Positions 7,699-16,168 of a stretch of DNA of 64,000 nucleotides are shown here, piece by piece (positions within the stretch are counted from its first letter, which is position 1; every line of letters starts with the position of its first letter). Position numbers and translations under genes: made by a program. The stretch is from Bog-756 sp963699105 (GTDB lineage Bacteria; Actinomycetota; Acidimicrobiia; Acidimicrobiales; RAAP-2), in the NCBI GenBank assembly GCA_963699105.1, contig CAVOTI010000005.1, forward strand, positions 620,001 through 684,000. Direction: 5' to 3'. The notes beneath the pieces were generated by a model that saw only the letters and a program-made list of their open reading frames with translations, had not been told where the DNA came from and searched no databases.

Positions 7699-10545
7699 TC
7701 AGGGCACCCGGGCGGCGTCCGGCGATCCCGAGGTCGGGGAGTGACCGCGGCCCCGGGCGGCCAGGAACGCTTCCACCGCCTCCACCTCGAGGGGACGGGC
7801 ATAGAGGAAGCCCTGACCGCTGTCGCAGTGCTGGCGTTCGAGCTGGGAGTACTGCTCGGTCTCCTCGATGCCCTCGGCCAGTGTTTGTAGACCCAGGGTC
7901 TTACCCAGCTGCACCAAGGTGCGGATGAGGGCTCCGGACTCGGCCGAGGCGGCCATGGAGGAGATGAAGGAACGATCGATCTTGAGCGTGTCGACGGGGA
8001 GCTGCTGGAGATAGGACAATGAGGAGTACCCGGTACCGAAGTCGTCGATGGCGATGTGGACCCCGGTGGTCTTCAACGCCTCCAACCGTGGCACGACAGC
8101 AGCCACGTTCCTCATGATGGCCGTCTCGGTGACCTCGAGGGTCAACGACGAAGCCGGCAACCCCGACGTCTGCAGGGCGACCCGAACATCGTCGACCAAC
8201 CGTTCCGTCTCGAGCTGCCGGGTCGACACATTGACCGACACATCGAGCTCGTAGCCCATGGCGTGCCAACGGGCTCCTTGGAGGCAGGCCTGGTCGAGCA
8301 CCCACCGACCGACCTCGTTGATCATCCCCGAGTCCTCGAGGAGAGGGATGAAGTCGCCCGGCTGCACCGTTCCCCGCTGGGGATGGACCCAGCGCAGCAA
8401 GGCCTCGACCCCGGTGGTCTGACCTCCGGTCAGGTTGAAGATGGGCTGGTAGACCAGGCGGTACTCGTCATTGGCCAATGCCTCGCGGAGATCCATCTCC
8501 AGCAGGTGGCGGTCCTGGACGGCCGTGTGCATCTCGGGCTCGAAGGCCACGTAGCGGTTCTTGCCAGCCGCCTTGGCCTGGTAGAGGGCGATGTCGGCGT
8601 CGCGGAGGAGTTCGGTAGCCGAGGTCCGGACGCCGCTGGCAATTCCGATGCTGGCCGTCAGGGTCAGTGGACCCGACAGACCCGGAAGGTCGAACGGAGC
8701 CCGGAGCACCTCGAGCAACCGCTCGGCCACCAGCTCAGGCCCGGCGTCCATCGTGCTTCCGTCGACCAGGACGACGAACTCGTCACCCCCCAGACGTCCG
8801 ATGCTGTCGCTCTCCCGCATGGTCAGCGACAACCGGTCGGAGACGGACTGCAGCAGCTGGTCCCCCACCCCGTGACCGAGGTCGTCGTTCACGTCCTTGA
8901 ATCCGTCGAGATCGATGAACAGGGCGGCTACCTGCACATCCGAGCGCCGAGCCCGGGCCAGCATCTGCTCGGTGCGGTCGAGGATCAGGGCTCGGTTGGG
9001 TAGTCCGGTCAAGGTGTCGTGGACGGCCTGAAAGCGGATCTGGTCGACCAGACGGGAGTTGGAGATGGCCGTGGAGGCCTGGGCGGCCAGGCCCTTCAGC
9101 CGGTCAGCCAGCCTGGGGGTGACGGCCAGGCGCTCGGGTTTGGCCGTCACACTGGCCACGATGGATCCGATGGTCTCGCCGGCGATGACGATCGGAGCGG
9201 ACACGAAGGCCGCGCTGGTGGAACCAGCCAGGGCTCCGTGGACGATCCCGTTTTCCATGGCCGAGTTGAGCGGGGCCGTGTTGTACGACTGCGAGCTGAT
9301 GAGCGCCACCTCTTCGTCGCTGTACCCCGTCGATCCAGCCAGTCGAACTCCGTCCTCACCGTGGCCCGGCAGGCCCAGGGCGTCCAAGAAGACGGCGGCC
9401 CGATCGCAGTCGATGACGTCGGGGACCGCCTGGGCCAACTTGGCCGCCATCTCCTTGGTGCTGACGATCTCGGTCAACGAGGTGGCCAGCTCCAACAGGA
9501 CCTGGGCCGTCTTGGCCTGGTGACGGGCTTCTTCGAGGGCGTCGGCGGTGTCGAGTGCGGCCGCCGCCAGCTGGGCGTAGGTCTCCAGGGTGATCTTCGA
9601 CACCGAGGAGAACACCCCGCCGCCCTCGTCGACGGCCAGGACGCCGTAGTACCGGCGGGCCGATGCCACATCGACGGCCACGATGTTGTCGGGCCTGACC
9701 CTCCCGGCCAGGAGATCGTCGGCGATGGAGTCCGCCTCGGAATCCGTCAGTCCCTCGGAATACACCTTCCGGGGTGTGCCCGGCCGGGGCGCCAGGGCCA
9801 GCAGAGCGCCGCCGGTACCGACAACGGCCCGGAGGGAGGAGGCCACGAACCCCTGGAGGACGTCCTCGTGGCGCTGGTTGGAGGCCAGGGCGGTGATCAT
9901 GTCCTGAATCTGTGAGAGCCGGGCTTCGAGCAGTTCGGCCCGGGCCCGGTAGGCGTCGGTCGTGGGCGAATCCGCCCCCTGGCCCTGCCACCGCAACCGG
10001 AACAGGCAGGCGGCGTCGCCACGACATTGGCACTCCTCTTCGACCACCTCGCCGGGGGGGAGATTGAACACCATGGGTATCACCGCGTACTGGACGGCGG
10101 CGAAGTCGCAGAACTCGGGAAAGGGCTGGTAGCCGTCCTCGAACCATTCCCGGATGGTCCACTCGTTCTGCGTCACCTCGCACTTCTCGTAGCGGCGGAT
10201 GGGCACCAACGGATTGCTGTCCGATCCGTCGGCCAGGAGAGCACCCGGAGATTCGAGGGTCTGTACGGCCTGAGACAGCTCCCAGGTCCTCAGCCAGTCG
10301 GCCAACAGGCCGGCCCGCTCGTAGAGACGCGCCGGATCCATCTTGGACCGCTCCTCCAACAGTCGCCGGAATTGACGGTACGAGCTCCACGAGCCGGGGT
10401 CGGCCAGCTCGTGGAGGCTCCGGGTGTCACCGGCCCGGTCCAGCAGCTCCTCGACCCGGTCAGACGTTATGGTCTGGACCAGGAACTCCACCAACAGCTT
10501 GGTGTAGATACCGGAAATATGGTGTTCCGCCAGGTCCGACTCCAT
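7699..10545 (-). CDS. GAF-GGDEF-EAL cyclic-di-GMP protein with an N-terminal V4R-like sensor
   Basis: A 948-residue signalling protein. Residues 1-190 resemble a V4R/XylR-type sensor region with the Cys cluster ECQCRGDAAC at 171-180. Residues about 220-500 hold one or two GAF-like segments. The GGDEF motif is at 586-590, with an inhibitory-site RESD five residues before it (577-580), so cyclase activity and product feedback look intact. The EAL domain starts at about 714 (EALLRW) and keeps DDFGTGYSSL and LAEGIE, so phosphodiesterase activity is also plausible. There are no membrane segments, so it is cytoplasmic. It stands alone, and whether synthesis or breakdown dominates cannot be told. 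Confidence 0.93.
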   Translation of the reverse strand: MESDLAEHHISGIYTKLLVEFLVQTITSDRVEELLDRAGDTRSLHELADPGSWSSYRQFRRLLEERSKMDPARLYERAGLLADWLRTWELSQAVQTLESPGALLADGSDSNPLVPIRRYEKCEVTQNEWTIREWFEDGYQPFPEFCDFAAVQYAVIPMVFNLPPGEVVEEECQCRGDAACLFRLRWQGQGADSPTTDAYRARAELLEARLSQIQDMITALASNQRHEDVLQGFVASSLRAVVGTGGALLALAPRPGTPRKVYSEGLTDSEADSIADDLLAGRVRPDNIVAVDVASARRYYGVLAVDEGGGVFSSVSKITLETYAQLAAAALDTADALEEARHQAKTAQVLLELATSLTEIVSTKEMAAKLAQAVPDVIDCDRAAVFLDALGLPGHGEDGVRLAGSTGYSDEEVALISSQSYNTAPLNSAMENGIVHGALAGSTSAAFVSAPIVIAGETIGSIVASVTAKPERLAVTPRLADRLKGLAAQASTAISNSRLVDQIRFQAVHDTLTGLPNRALILDRTEQMLARARRSDVQVAALFIDLDGFKDVNDDLGHGVGDQLLQSVSDRLSLTMRESDSIGRLGGDEFVVLVDGSTMDAGPELVAERLLEVLRAPFDLPGLSGPLTLTASIGIASGVRTSATELLRDADIALYQAKAAGKNRYVAFEPEMHTAVQDRHLLEMDLREALANDEYRLVYQPIFNLTGGQTTGVEALLRWVHPQRGTVQPGDFIPLLEDSGMINEVGRWVLDQACLQGARWHAMGYELDVSVNVSTRQLETERLVDDVRVALQTSGLPASSLTLEVTETAIMRNVAAVVPRLEALKTTGVHIAIDDFGTGYSSLSYLQQLPVDTLKIDRSFISSMAASAESGALIRTLVQLGKTLGLQTLAEGIEETEQYSQLERQHCDSGQGFLYARPLEVEAVEAFLAARGRGHSPTSGSPDAARVP

Positions 10546-10710
10546 ACCCGACAGATCGGCACGAACAAAAAGCGGCTTTAGCCGATCGACTACCCGTCAT
10601 TCGAGCCTCGAGCGCCGGCTCGAACCGGTGAATCCCCAGTTGAGGGAGGTGGCTGGGCACAAATCGGCCGAGTGCCGGGCCGCCCGGCTGTCGGGCGTGG
10701 GTGGGGCGCG

Positions 10711-10740
10711 AAGCGGCCCCGGCATCTGCCGGGGCCGCTT
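10711..10740 (-). terminator. Strong hairpin terminator for the secreted-protein gene
   Basis: A 13-bp perfect stem (AAGCGGCCCCGGC, loop ATCT, then the exact complement) lies 24 bases past the stop of the minus-strand gene that ends at 10764. There is no long T tract, as is common in GC-rich actinobacteria. It also lies upstream of the GGDEF-EAL gene start at 10545, so it would insulate the two. Confidence 0.8.
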
Positions 10741-10763
10741 CGACAGGGTTCAGGCCCGGTGGG

Positions 10764-11276
10764 TCAGAACGTCACAGTTCCCACACTGGTCTCGTAGATG
10801 TCGCTGCCGTTCAGGTAGTAGCAGACATTGAAACTGCCGTCGGCGGTGATCTTGGCATTACCGCCGAGACCGGTGACGGTGATCGTCTCCTGGCCGGTGG
10901 CGGCTTGGCCGAACCAGTCGGCACAGGTGAACGACGTCGTCGGCGCCGTCACGGTGTACGAGTAGGTGGTCGTCTTGTTGTCCGACCAGTAGATCGTTCC
11001 GTTGCCGGCACCATCGGTGGGACTGGGGTTGGAGAGGGTGGAAACGTCAGTTCCATAGTTGGTGGCCTTTCCACCCGTGCATCCCTGCACCACCGATGCC
11101 GCTGATCCCGAGACCTCGATGGCTACGGTCGTGGTTCCCGAGATGGTTGTACAGGTTGCCGCTACCGGAGTCTTGCTGGCCCCGGCGGAGCCAGCGGTGG
11201 CCAACACGGCCCCGGTCATCGCCGACCCGGCCAGCGCCAGGACAGCCACGATCCGGACAGCAGTAAATTTGCGCAT
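10764..11276 (-). CDS. Small secreted protein of unknown function
   Basis: A 170-residue protein with a clear Sec signal peptide: basic start MRKF, hydrophobic core AVLALAGSAMTGAVLA, and likely cleavage after the AGA near residue 33. The mature part is Thr/Ser/Gly-rich, beta-strand-like, and has four Cys, enough for two disulfides. I do not recognise the family. It is monocistronic, with a strong terminator behind it and a 252-base upstream gap that should hold its promoter, pointing to independent and possibly high expression. Confidence 0.75.
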   Translation of the reverse strand: MRKFTAVRIVAVLALAGSAMTGAVLATAGSAGASKTPVAATCTTISGTTTVAIEVSGSAASVVQGCTGGKATNYGTDVSTLSNPSPTDGAGNGTIYWSDNKTTTYSYTVTAPTTSFTCADWFGQAATGQETITVTGLGGNAKITADGSFNVCYYLNGSDIYETSVGTVTF

Positions 11277-11528
11277 GAATCCCCCTACGGTTCTCGTCGG
11301 CCCGGGCCCTCTTGCCCGAGCGACCAGAACATTAGTTACAGAGAACAGAGTGCGAAAGTGTAAATCCGACATGGTGACTCGGTCCTAGGCAGAATGACGG
11401 TCTGCCAGAGAAATAATACCTGGTAGTTGCCGTGATTTGACCCGATGGCCACGTCCCATCGGGCCATGCTCCGTCGGCCCGGACGGGGGGGCGAAACCTC
11501 CGGGCGGGCCGGATTCCGCGGGCCGGCG

Positions 11529-12200
11529 TCAACCGGCCGGCGTGGCCTCCGGACGGCTCCCGACGATGTCGCCCGCCTGGTTGTCCCAACGGTCGAGGGA
11601 CACCACCTCGGCCAGCGGTCGCCGGCGCACCGGTCCGTGGCGGCCCCGGGGCCAACCGACCACGACGTGCCCGGCCAGCATCCAGTCGCCGGGCACCCCG
11701 ACGGCGTGGCGGAGCAGCTGCTCCCCGCCGTAGGACGCCCAACTGGTCAGACAGGCCCCCAGGCCGATGGCCCGCGCCGCCAGCAGGAAGTTCTGCATGG
11801 CCGGGAAGATCGAGCCCCCGAGGAGCAGCTCCGAGGCGCTCGGGTACCGCTGCTGGGCGAACAGTACGGAGGTGAACTCGCCGGCCCGGTCGTGGAGTTC
11901 GTAGGTGGCCCGGTTGGTACGGGCCCGGCGGCTGTGGTCGTCGTCCGCCGGGCGGGTCATGCCGTACACCGGCTCGATCACCTCCAGGGCCCGGGCCGCC
12001 GCCCGGGCCACCACGGCCCGCTGTTCGCCCGACCGGAGGACGACGAAGCGCCATCCCTGGGCGTTGGCCCCCGATGGCGCCCAGGTGGCAGCTTGGAGGC
12101 ACCGGGCCAGGGTGGCGTCGGCCACCGGCTCGTCGGTGAAGCGTCGGATGGTCCTGGCCGTCGACATCACGGCCCAGACATCGGTGGTCGGTTCGCTCAT
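11529..12200 (-). CDS. Nitroreductase-family FMN oxidoreductase
   Basis: A 223-residue protein. TARTIRRFTDEPV at the N-terminus and AATWAPSGANAQGW match the FMN-binding regions of nitroreductase-family enzymes, and GACLTSWASYGGEQLL fits the C-terminal half. Such enzymes reduce nitro groups, quinones or enones with NAD(P)H; the substrate here is unknown. The ATG at 12200 is backed by GGGAGGA. It is 47 bases downstream of the TetR gene on the same strand, so the two may be cotranscribed. Confidence 0.88.
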   Translation of the reverse strand: MSEPTTDVWAVMSTARTIRRFTDEPVADATLARCLQAATWAPSGANAQGWRFVVLRSGEQRAVVARAAARALEVIEPVYGMTRPADDDHSRRARTNRATYELHDRAGEFTSVLFAQQRYPSASELLLGGSIFPAMQNFLLAARAIGLGACLTSWASYGGEQLLRHAVGVPGDWMLAGHVVVGWPRGRHGPVRRRPLAEVVSLDRWDNQAGDIVGSRPEATPAG

Positions 12201-12247
12201 GGGGTCCTCCCGCTCGGCGGCTGTCCCCGGCTCGGTGAGCCGCCCCC

Positions 12248-12958
12248 TCAGGGTGTGGGGCCGGTCCCGATCCCGTGGATGATCAGGTCCCAGAGGTCCT
12301 CGGCCGTCCCGTCCCCGGGGGTGCCGACCGACATGCCCCCGATGGTCGAGGAGAACGAGTTGAACATGATGGCCTCCAGCACCACCCCGACGATGGGGCC
12401 CCGGCGGGGCCCGGTGCGGACCACCCCGGCCGAGGTGGCCCCGTCCAACACCTGTTCGAACAGGGCCACGAGGGGTGAGAACACCCGGGCCGCCTCTTTC
12501 GGGTACTGGGTGAGCAGCTGCTGGGCGAACTCGGCCATGAACGGGGCCCGGCCGGTGGCCCCCCGGTCTCCCCCGGTCGACGGCCGGCACAGCCGGTAGT
12601 ACTCGACCACGAAGGTGTGCAGGCGGCCCAGGGGATCGTCGTCCCCGGCGAGCTGGTCGGCCAGGTACTCGGTGGTGGTGCGGACCGACTCCTCGAACAG
12701 GGCCAGCAGGAGCTCGTGCTTGCCCCCGAAGTACTGGTAGAAGCTCCGCAGCGACTGGCCCGACCGGTCCACCACCTCTTGGACGGTGAAGTCCTTGCCC
12801 GATCCGGCGTTGAACAGCTCGGTGGCGGCGTCGAGGAAGCGCTGGACCCGGGTCTCGGCCCGCAGCCGGGCCGAGTCGAGCGACCGGGCCACCGCCTGGT
12901 CCCGCCAGCTCAGGGCGTCCACCTCCGGCGGTTCGGCCACCACCTCCTGTTTCGCCAC
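12248..12958 (-). CDS. TetR-family transcriptional regulator
   Basis: About 236 residues. The N-terminal helix-turn-helix reads TVQEVVDRSGQSLRSFYQYF followed by GGKHELLLALFEE, classic TetR. I take GTG 12958 as the start because the family core begins soon after; ATG 13036 is the alternative. A close paralogue lies at 31879-32605, sharing long stretches of the HTH and the C-terminus. It sits beside an enoyl-CoA hydratase/acyl-CoA dehydrogenase run, so control of the catabolic genes is plausible; an acyl-CoA ligand is a guess. Confidence 0.88.
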   Translation of the reverse strand: MAKQEVVAEPPEVDALSWRDQAVARSLDSARLRAETRVQRFLDAATELFNAGSGKDFTVQEVVDRSGQSLRSFYQYFGGKHELLLALFEESVRTTTEYLADQLAGDDDPLGRLHTFVVEYYRLCRPSTGGDRGATGRAPFMAEFAQQLLTQYPKEAARVFSPLVALFEQVLDGATSAGVVRTGPRRGPIVGVVLEAIMFNSFSSTIGGMSVGTPGDGTAEDLWDLIIHGIGTGPTP

Positions 12959-13050
12959 GGGGGAAATGGTACCCGATAGGCCAATACACGATCGATCTCC
13001 CCCCGGGGCGGCCCGTGGTGCATCTGGGGAGAACATGGTTCTGCCCGGGG

Positions 13051-13827
13051 CTAGGACTTGGGCAGGAGCCGGTCGAGGTTGGCCCGGAGCTCGGGCGAGG
13101 TGAACGACCGGTCCTCGGCGCTCAGGGCGAAGTCCAAGGTGGCGACCACCGCCCGCTCGAGATGCAGGTTGAGGATGCGCTTGGTGTCCTCCACCGCCCC
13201 CCGGGGCAGCTTGGCGATCCGGTGGGCACAGGCCACCGCTCGATCCACCACTTCGCCGTCGGGGCAGACGTGGTTGACCAGGCCGATCTCCGCCGCCCGC
13301 CGGGCCGGGATGCGGTCACCGGTCAGGGCGTACTCCTTGGCCAGTTGCAGGCTGATCAGGAGGGGCCACGTCACCGGCCCGCCGTCCGCCGCCACCAGGC
13401 CCATGGCCACGTGGGGATCGGCCAGATGGGCGCTCTCGGCCATGAACACGATGTCGGACAGGGCCACCAGGCTGCAGCCCAGACCGACGGCGGGCCCGTT
13501 CACCGCGGCCACGATCGGGACCCGGCAGCCCACCATGCCGGTGACCAGCTGGCGGCCGTGGGCCAGGGTCTGGCGACGGCCATCCTGGTCCCGGGACAGC
13601 TCGTCCAGGTAGGCGAAGTCCCCCCCGGCCGAGAACGCCTTTCCGTTTCCGGTGAGCACGACGGCCCGCACCTCGTCGTCGGCGTCGATCTGGGGGAACA
13701 GCCGGGCCAGGCCGTGGTGGAGCTCGTGGTTGGTGGCGTTGAGGTGGTCCGGCCGGTTGAGCCGTACCAGCCGGACGGGTCCGTCGTTCAGGACCTCGAG
13801 CTCGGAGGGGACGTCGTACGCCGTCAT
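13051..13827 (-). CDS. Enoyl-CoA hydratase/isomerase family protein
   Basis: A 258-residue crotonase-fold protein. The oxyanion-hole segments GKAFSAGGDF and VNGPAVGLGCSLVALSDI are present. Where many hydratases have a catalytic Glu (PE motif), this one reads ADPHVAMGL, and the second Glu region reads ADGG, so it may be an isomerase, hydrolase or other crotonase variant. Start ATG 13827. A conserved AT-rich element lies about 115 bases upstream at 13942-13962. It is on the same strand as the dehydrogenase pair upstream but separated by 183 bases. Confidence 0.88.
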   Translation of the reverse strand: MTAYDVPSELEVLNDGPVRLVRLNRPDHLNATNHELHHGLARLFPQIDADDEVRAVVLTGNGKAFSAGGDFAYLDELSRDQDGRRQTLAHGRQLVTGMVGCRVPIVAAVNGPAVGLGCSLVALSDIVFMAESAHLADPHVAMGLVAADGGPVTWPLLISLQLAKEYALTGDRIPARRAAEIGLVNHVCPDGEVVDRAVACAHRIAKLPRGAVEDTKRILNLHLERAVVATLDFALSAEDRSFTSPELRANLDRLLPKS

Positions 13828-14010
13828 GGGCCCGGTGGGGTGGGGATGAGGGGCTCGGCCGCCTCGTCTGACTGCGGACAGTGGCCCATGGTCGTCCTCC
13901 CGGTTGGCTGGCGCCGTGACGATAGCATCGATCTCCCTGGTCCAGAATGGTGTTTTCGCAAGTCCCGCCGGGGGCGGGGGCCGCCGGGGAGGCCCGCCGG
14001 CCGTCGCCCC

Positions 14011-15141
14011 CTAGGCACCGGGCAGTCCGAGGATCCGGCGAGCCACCAGGGTCCGCTGGATCTGGGACGTCCCCCCCATGACGCTCTGGGCCCGGCTGTA
14101 GAGGTAGGAGCGCAGCTGGGTGTCGTCCCCCCGGCCGTGGTCGATCCCGGCCACGGCCAACGAGGCATGGCCGACCGACTGCTCGACCCAGGTCATGAGC
14201 AGCTTGTCGACCGAGCCCTCGGGCCCGTGGGTGATCCCGTCGAGCCGGTCGGACAGCCGTCGCCGCACGTGCAGCCTCAGCATCTCGACCTCCACCATGG
14301 CCCATCCGAGCTCCCGCACCTGGTCGGCCCGGAAGCGCTCGGGATGGCTCCGGACCCGGCCGGTCAGATCGTTGACCACCTTGGCGTAGCGGGCCACGTA
14401 GCCCAACTCCCCCGGCTCCCGCTCGTGGCTCACCACCGTCATGGCCAGGGCCCAGCCCTCACCCGGCCCGCCGATCATGTTGGCCGCCGGGACCCGGGCA
14501 CCGTCCAGGATCACCTCGCCGAACTCCTTGGTGACACCGTTGATCATCCGGAGCGGCCGCTGCTCGATCCCGGGCTGGTCCATCGGGAGGGCGAAGGCCG
14601 AGATGCCGCGGTGCTTGGCCACGTCGTGGTCGGTCCGGGCCAGCAGCAGGCACCACTCGGCGTCGTCGGAGTAGCTCGTCCACACCTTGTGGCCGGTGAT
14701 GACGAAGTCGTCGCCGTGGCGATCGGCCCGGGTCCGCAACGAGGCCAGGTCGGACCCGGCGTCGGGCTCGCTGAACCCCTGGCACCACCGGTCACGACCG
14801 TTGACGATGCCGGGGAGGAAGCGCCTCTGGATCTCGTCGCTCCCGTGCTCGAGGATGCCCTGGACCAGATAGCCCACGCTGGGCCGGGGCGGGGCGCCGG
14901 CCGCCGCCAGCTCCTCGTCGACGATCACCTCGTAGACGGTGGGCAGCTCCTGGCCGCCGATGGCCGACGGCCACGACATGCCGAAGAAGCCGGCGTCGTA
15001 GAGCGACCGGTGCCAGGCGGCCATGCCCGCCCAGTAGTCGTCGTCGGTCGACGACGTGGGCAGGCCGGGGTCGTTGGCCGGCAGCCACTCCCGCAGCCGG
15101 AGCCGGAAGGCCGACTCGGCCGGTGAGTCACCGAAGTCCAT
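14011..15141 (-). CDS. Acyl-CoA dehydrogenase, catalytic-type subunit of pair 1
   Basis: A 376-residue flavoprotein (start ATG 15141). The substrate/FAD segment WCQGFSEPDAGSDLASL, GHKVWTSYSDDAEW and the C-terminal MGGTSQIQRTLVARRILGL are typical. The C-terminal position that carries the base in medium-chain enzymes is Gly here (GGT, not EGT); instead SHERE supplies a Glu at the place used by isovaleryl-CoA-type enzymes. The gene start overlaps the end of the upstream dehydrogenase by 14 bases. Adjacent dehydrogenase genes like these make alpha2-beta2 enzymes in steroid side-chain degradation, so a heteromer is likely. Confidence 0.92.
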   Translation of the reverse strand: MDFGDSPAESAFRLRLREWLPANDPGLPTSSTDDDYWAGMAAWHRSLYDAGFFGMSWPSAIGGQELPTVYEVIVDEELAAAGAPPRPSVGYLVQGILEHGSDEIQRRFLPGIVNGRDRWCQGFSEPDAGSDLASLRTRADRHGDDFVITGHKVWTSYSDDAEWCLLLARTDHDVAKHRGISAFALPMDQPGIEQRPLRMINGVTKEFGEVILDGARVPAANMIGGPGEGWALAMTVVSHEREPGELGYVARYAKVVNDLTGRVRSHPERFRADQVRELGWAMVEVEMLRLHVRRRLSDRLDGITHGPEGSVDKLLMTWVEQSVGHASLAVAGIDHGRGDDTQLRSYLYSRAQSVMGGTSQIQRTLVARRILGLPGA

Positions 15142-16168
15142 GGCCGCCCCCGATGCCGCGGTGGTGGAGCACCCGCCCGAGGCTGGCCCCGGCATCGCCG
15201 AGCACGTCGCTCGACAGCAGGCAGCGCCGGAGGTACACGTGGGCCAGACAGTCCCACGTGTTGCCCATGCCGCCGTGGACCTGGACGGCGGTCTCGCACA
15301 CCTCCCGGGCGGCCCGGGCGCAGTAGGCCTTGGCCACCGACGCCGCCGCCAGGGCGTCCGGCCCGGGGAGCTCGTCCACCGCCCAGGCGGCGTGCAGGGT
15401 GACGCTGCGGGCCCCCTCGGTCAGCACCAGGGCGTCGGCCAGCAGGTGCTGGACGGCCTGGAAGGAACCGATGGCCGCCCCGAACTGCCGGCGCCCGGCG
15501 GCATAGGCGGTGGCCAGCTCCACCGCCCCGCCCATGGCTCCCACCAGGTCGGCGCAGGCCAGCGAGAGGCCGAGCGCCGTCCACCGGTCCAGGCCCTCAC
15601 CGCTGATCGGCCGGGTGGCGCCGTCCAGCGGGGTGGCCACCGCCGCCGGGTCGAGGGCCGCCGACGGACGGGTGAGATCGACCCGCACCGGAGCCGACAC
15701 CAGGTCGACCCGGGCCAGGCCGTGACCGGCGGCCTCCCCGGCCCGCAACAGCGCCCCGGAAGATCCCTGCACGTCGACGGCCACCGCCGCCAGCTCCCGG
15801 CCGTCGACGGCACGGGCCAGCGACGAGAGATCGGGACCGAGGGCCACCGTCTCGATCCCGGCCACCGGCGGGGCGCCGGCCATCCGGCGGAGCTCGGCGG
15901 CCAGGACGGGCCCGAGGAACGACACGTCGGCCAGCCCCCGGCCCAGTTCCTCGGCCACGATGCCGACCTCCACTCCCGAGGCGAGGGGTACGTCACCCTC
16001 GGCCCCGCACCGGAGCTCCCGCCAGCCGGCGGCGGTGACGGCGGCATCGAGCTTGGCCGTACGCTCCGGGTCCCCGAGATCGCCGACGGCGTGAGGACCC
16101 AGTCGGCCGACCAGCCGGGCGGCCGAGTCCCGAAGGGCCTGCTGCTCGGGCGACAGCCGGACGTCCAT
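15128..16168 (-). CDS. Acyl-CoA dehydrogenase, probable non-catalytic partner of pair 1
   Basis: A 346-residue acyl-CoA dehydrogenase homologue. The C-terminal half is recognisable (GRRQFGAAIGSFQAVQH, VQVHGGMGNTWDCLAHVYLRR), while the middle is Ala-rich and the usual catalytic Glu regions are not evident. Start ATG 16168 overlaps the stop of the upstream ligase (TGATG), and its 3' end overlaps the next dehydrogenase, so ligase and both dehydrogenases are translationally coupled. This fits the beta-type subunit of heteromeric dehydrogenases, which helps bind FAD and substrate but lacks the base. Confidence 0.88.
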   Translation of the reverse strand: MDVRLSPEQQALRDSAARLVGRLGPHAVGDLGDPERTAKLDAAVTAAGWRELRCGAEGDVPLASGVEVGIVAEELGRGLADVSFLGPVLAAELRRMAGAPPVAGIETVALGPDLSSLARAVDGRELAAVAVDVQGSSGALLRAGEAAGHGLARVDLVSAPVRVDLTRPSAALDPAAVATPLDGATRPISGEGLDRWTALGLSLACADLVGAMGGAVELATAYAAGRRQFGAAIGSFQAVQHLLADALVLTEGARSVTLHAAWAVDELPGPDALAAASVAKAYCARAAREVCETAVQVHGGMGNTWDCLAHVYLRRCLLSSDVLGDAGASLGRVLHHRGIGGGHGLR

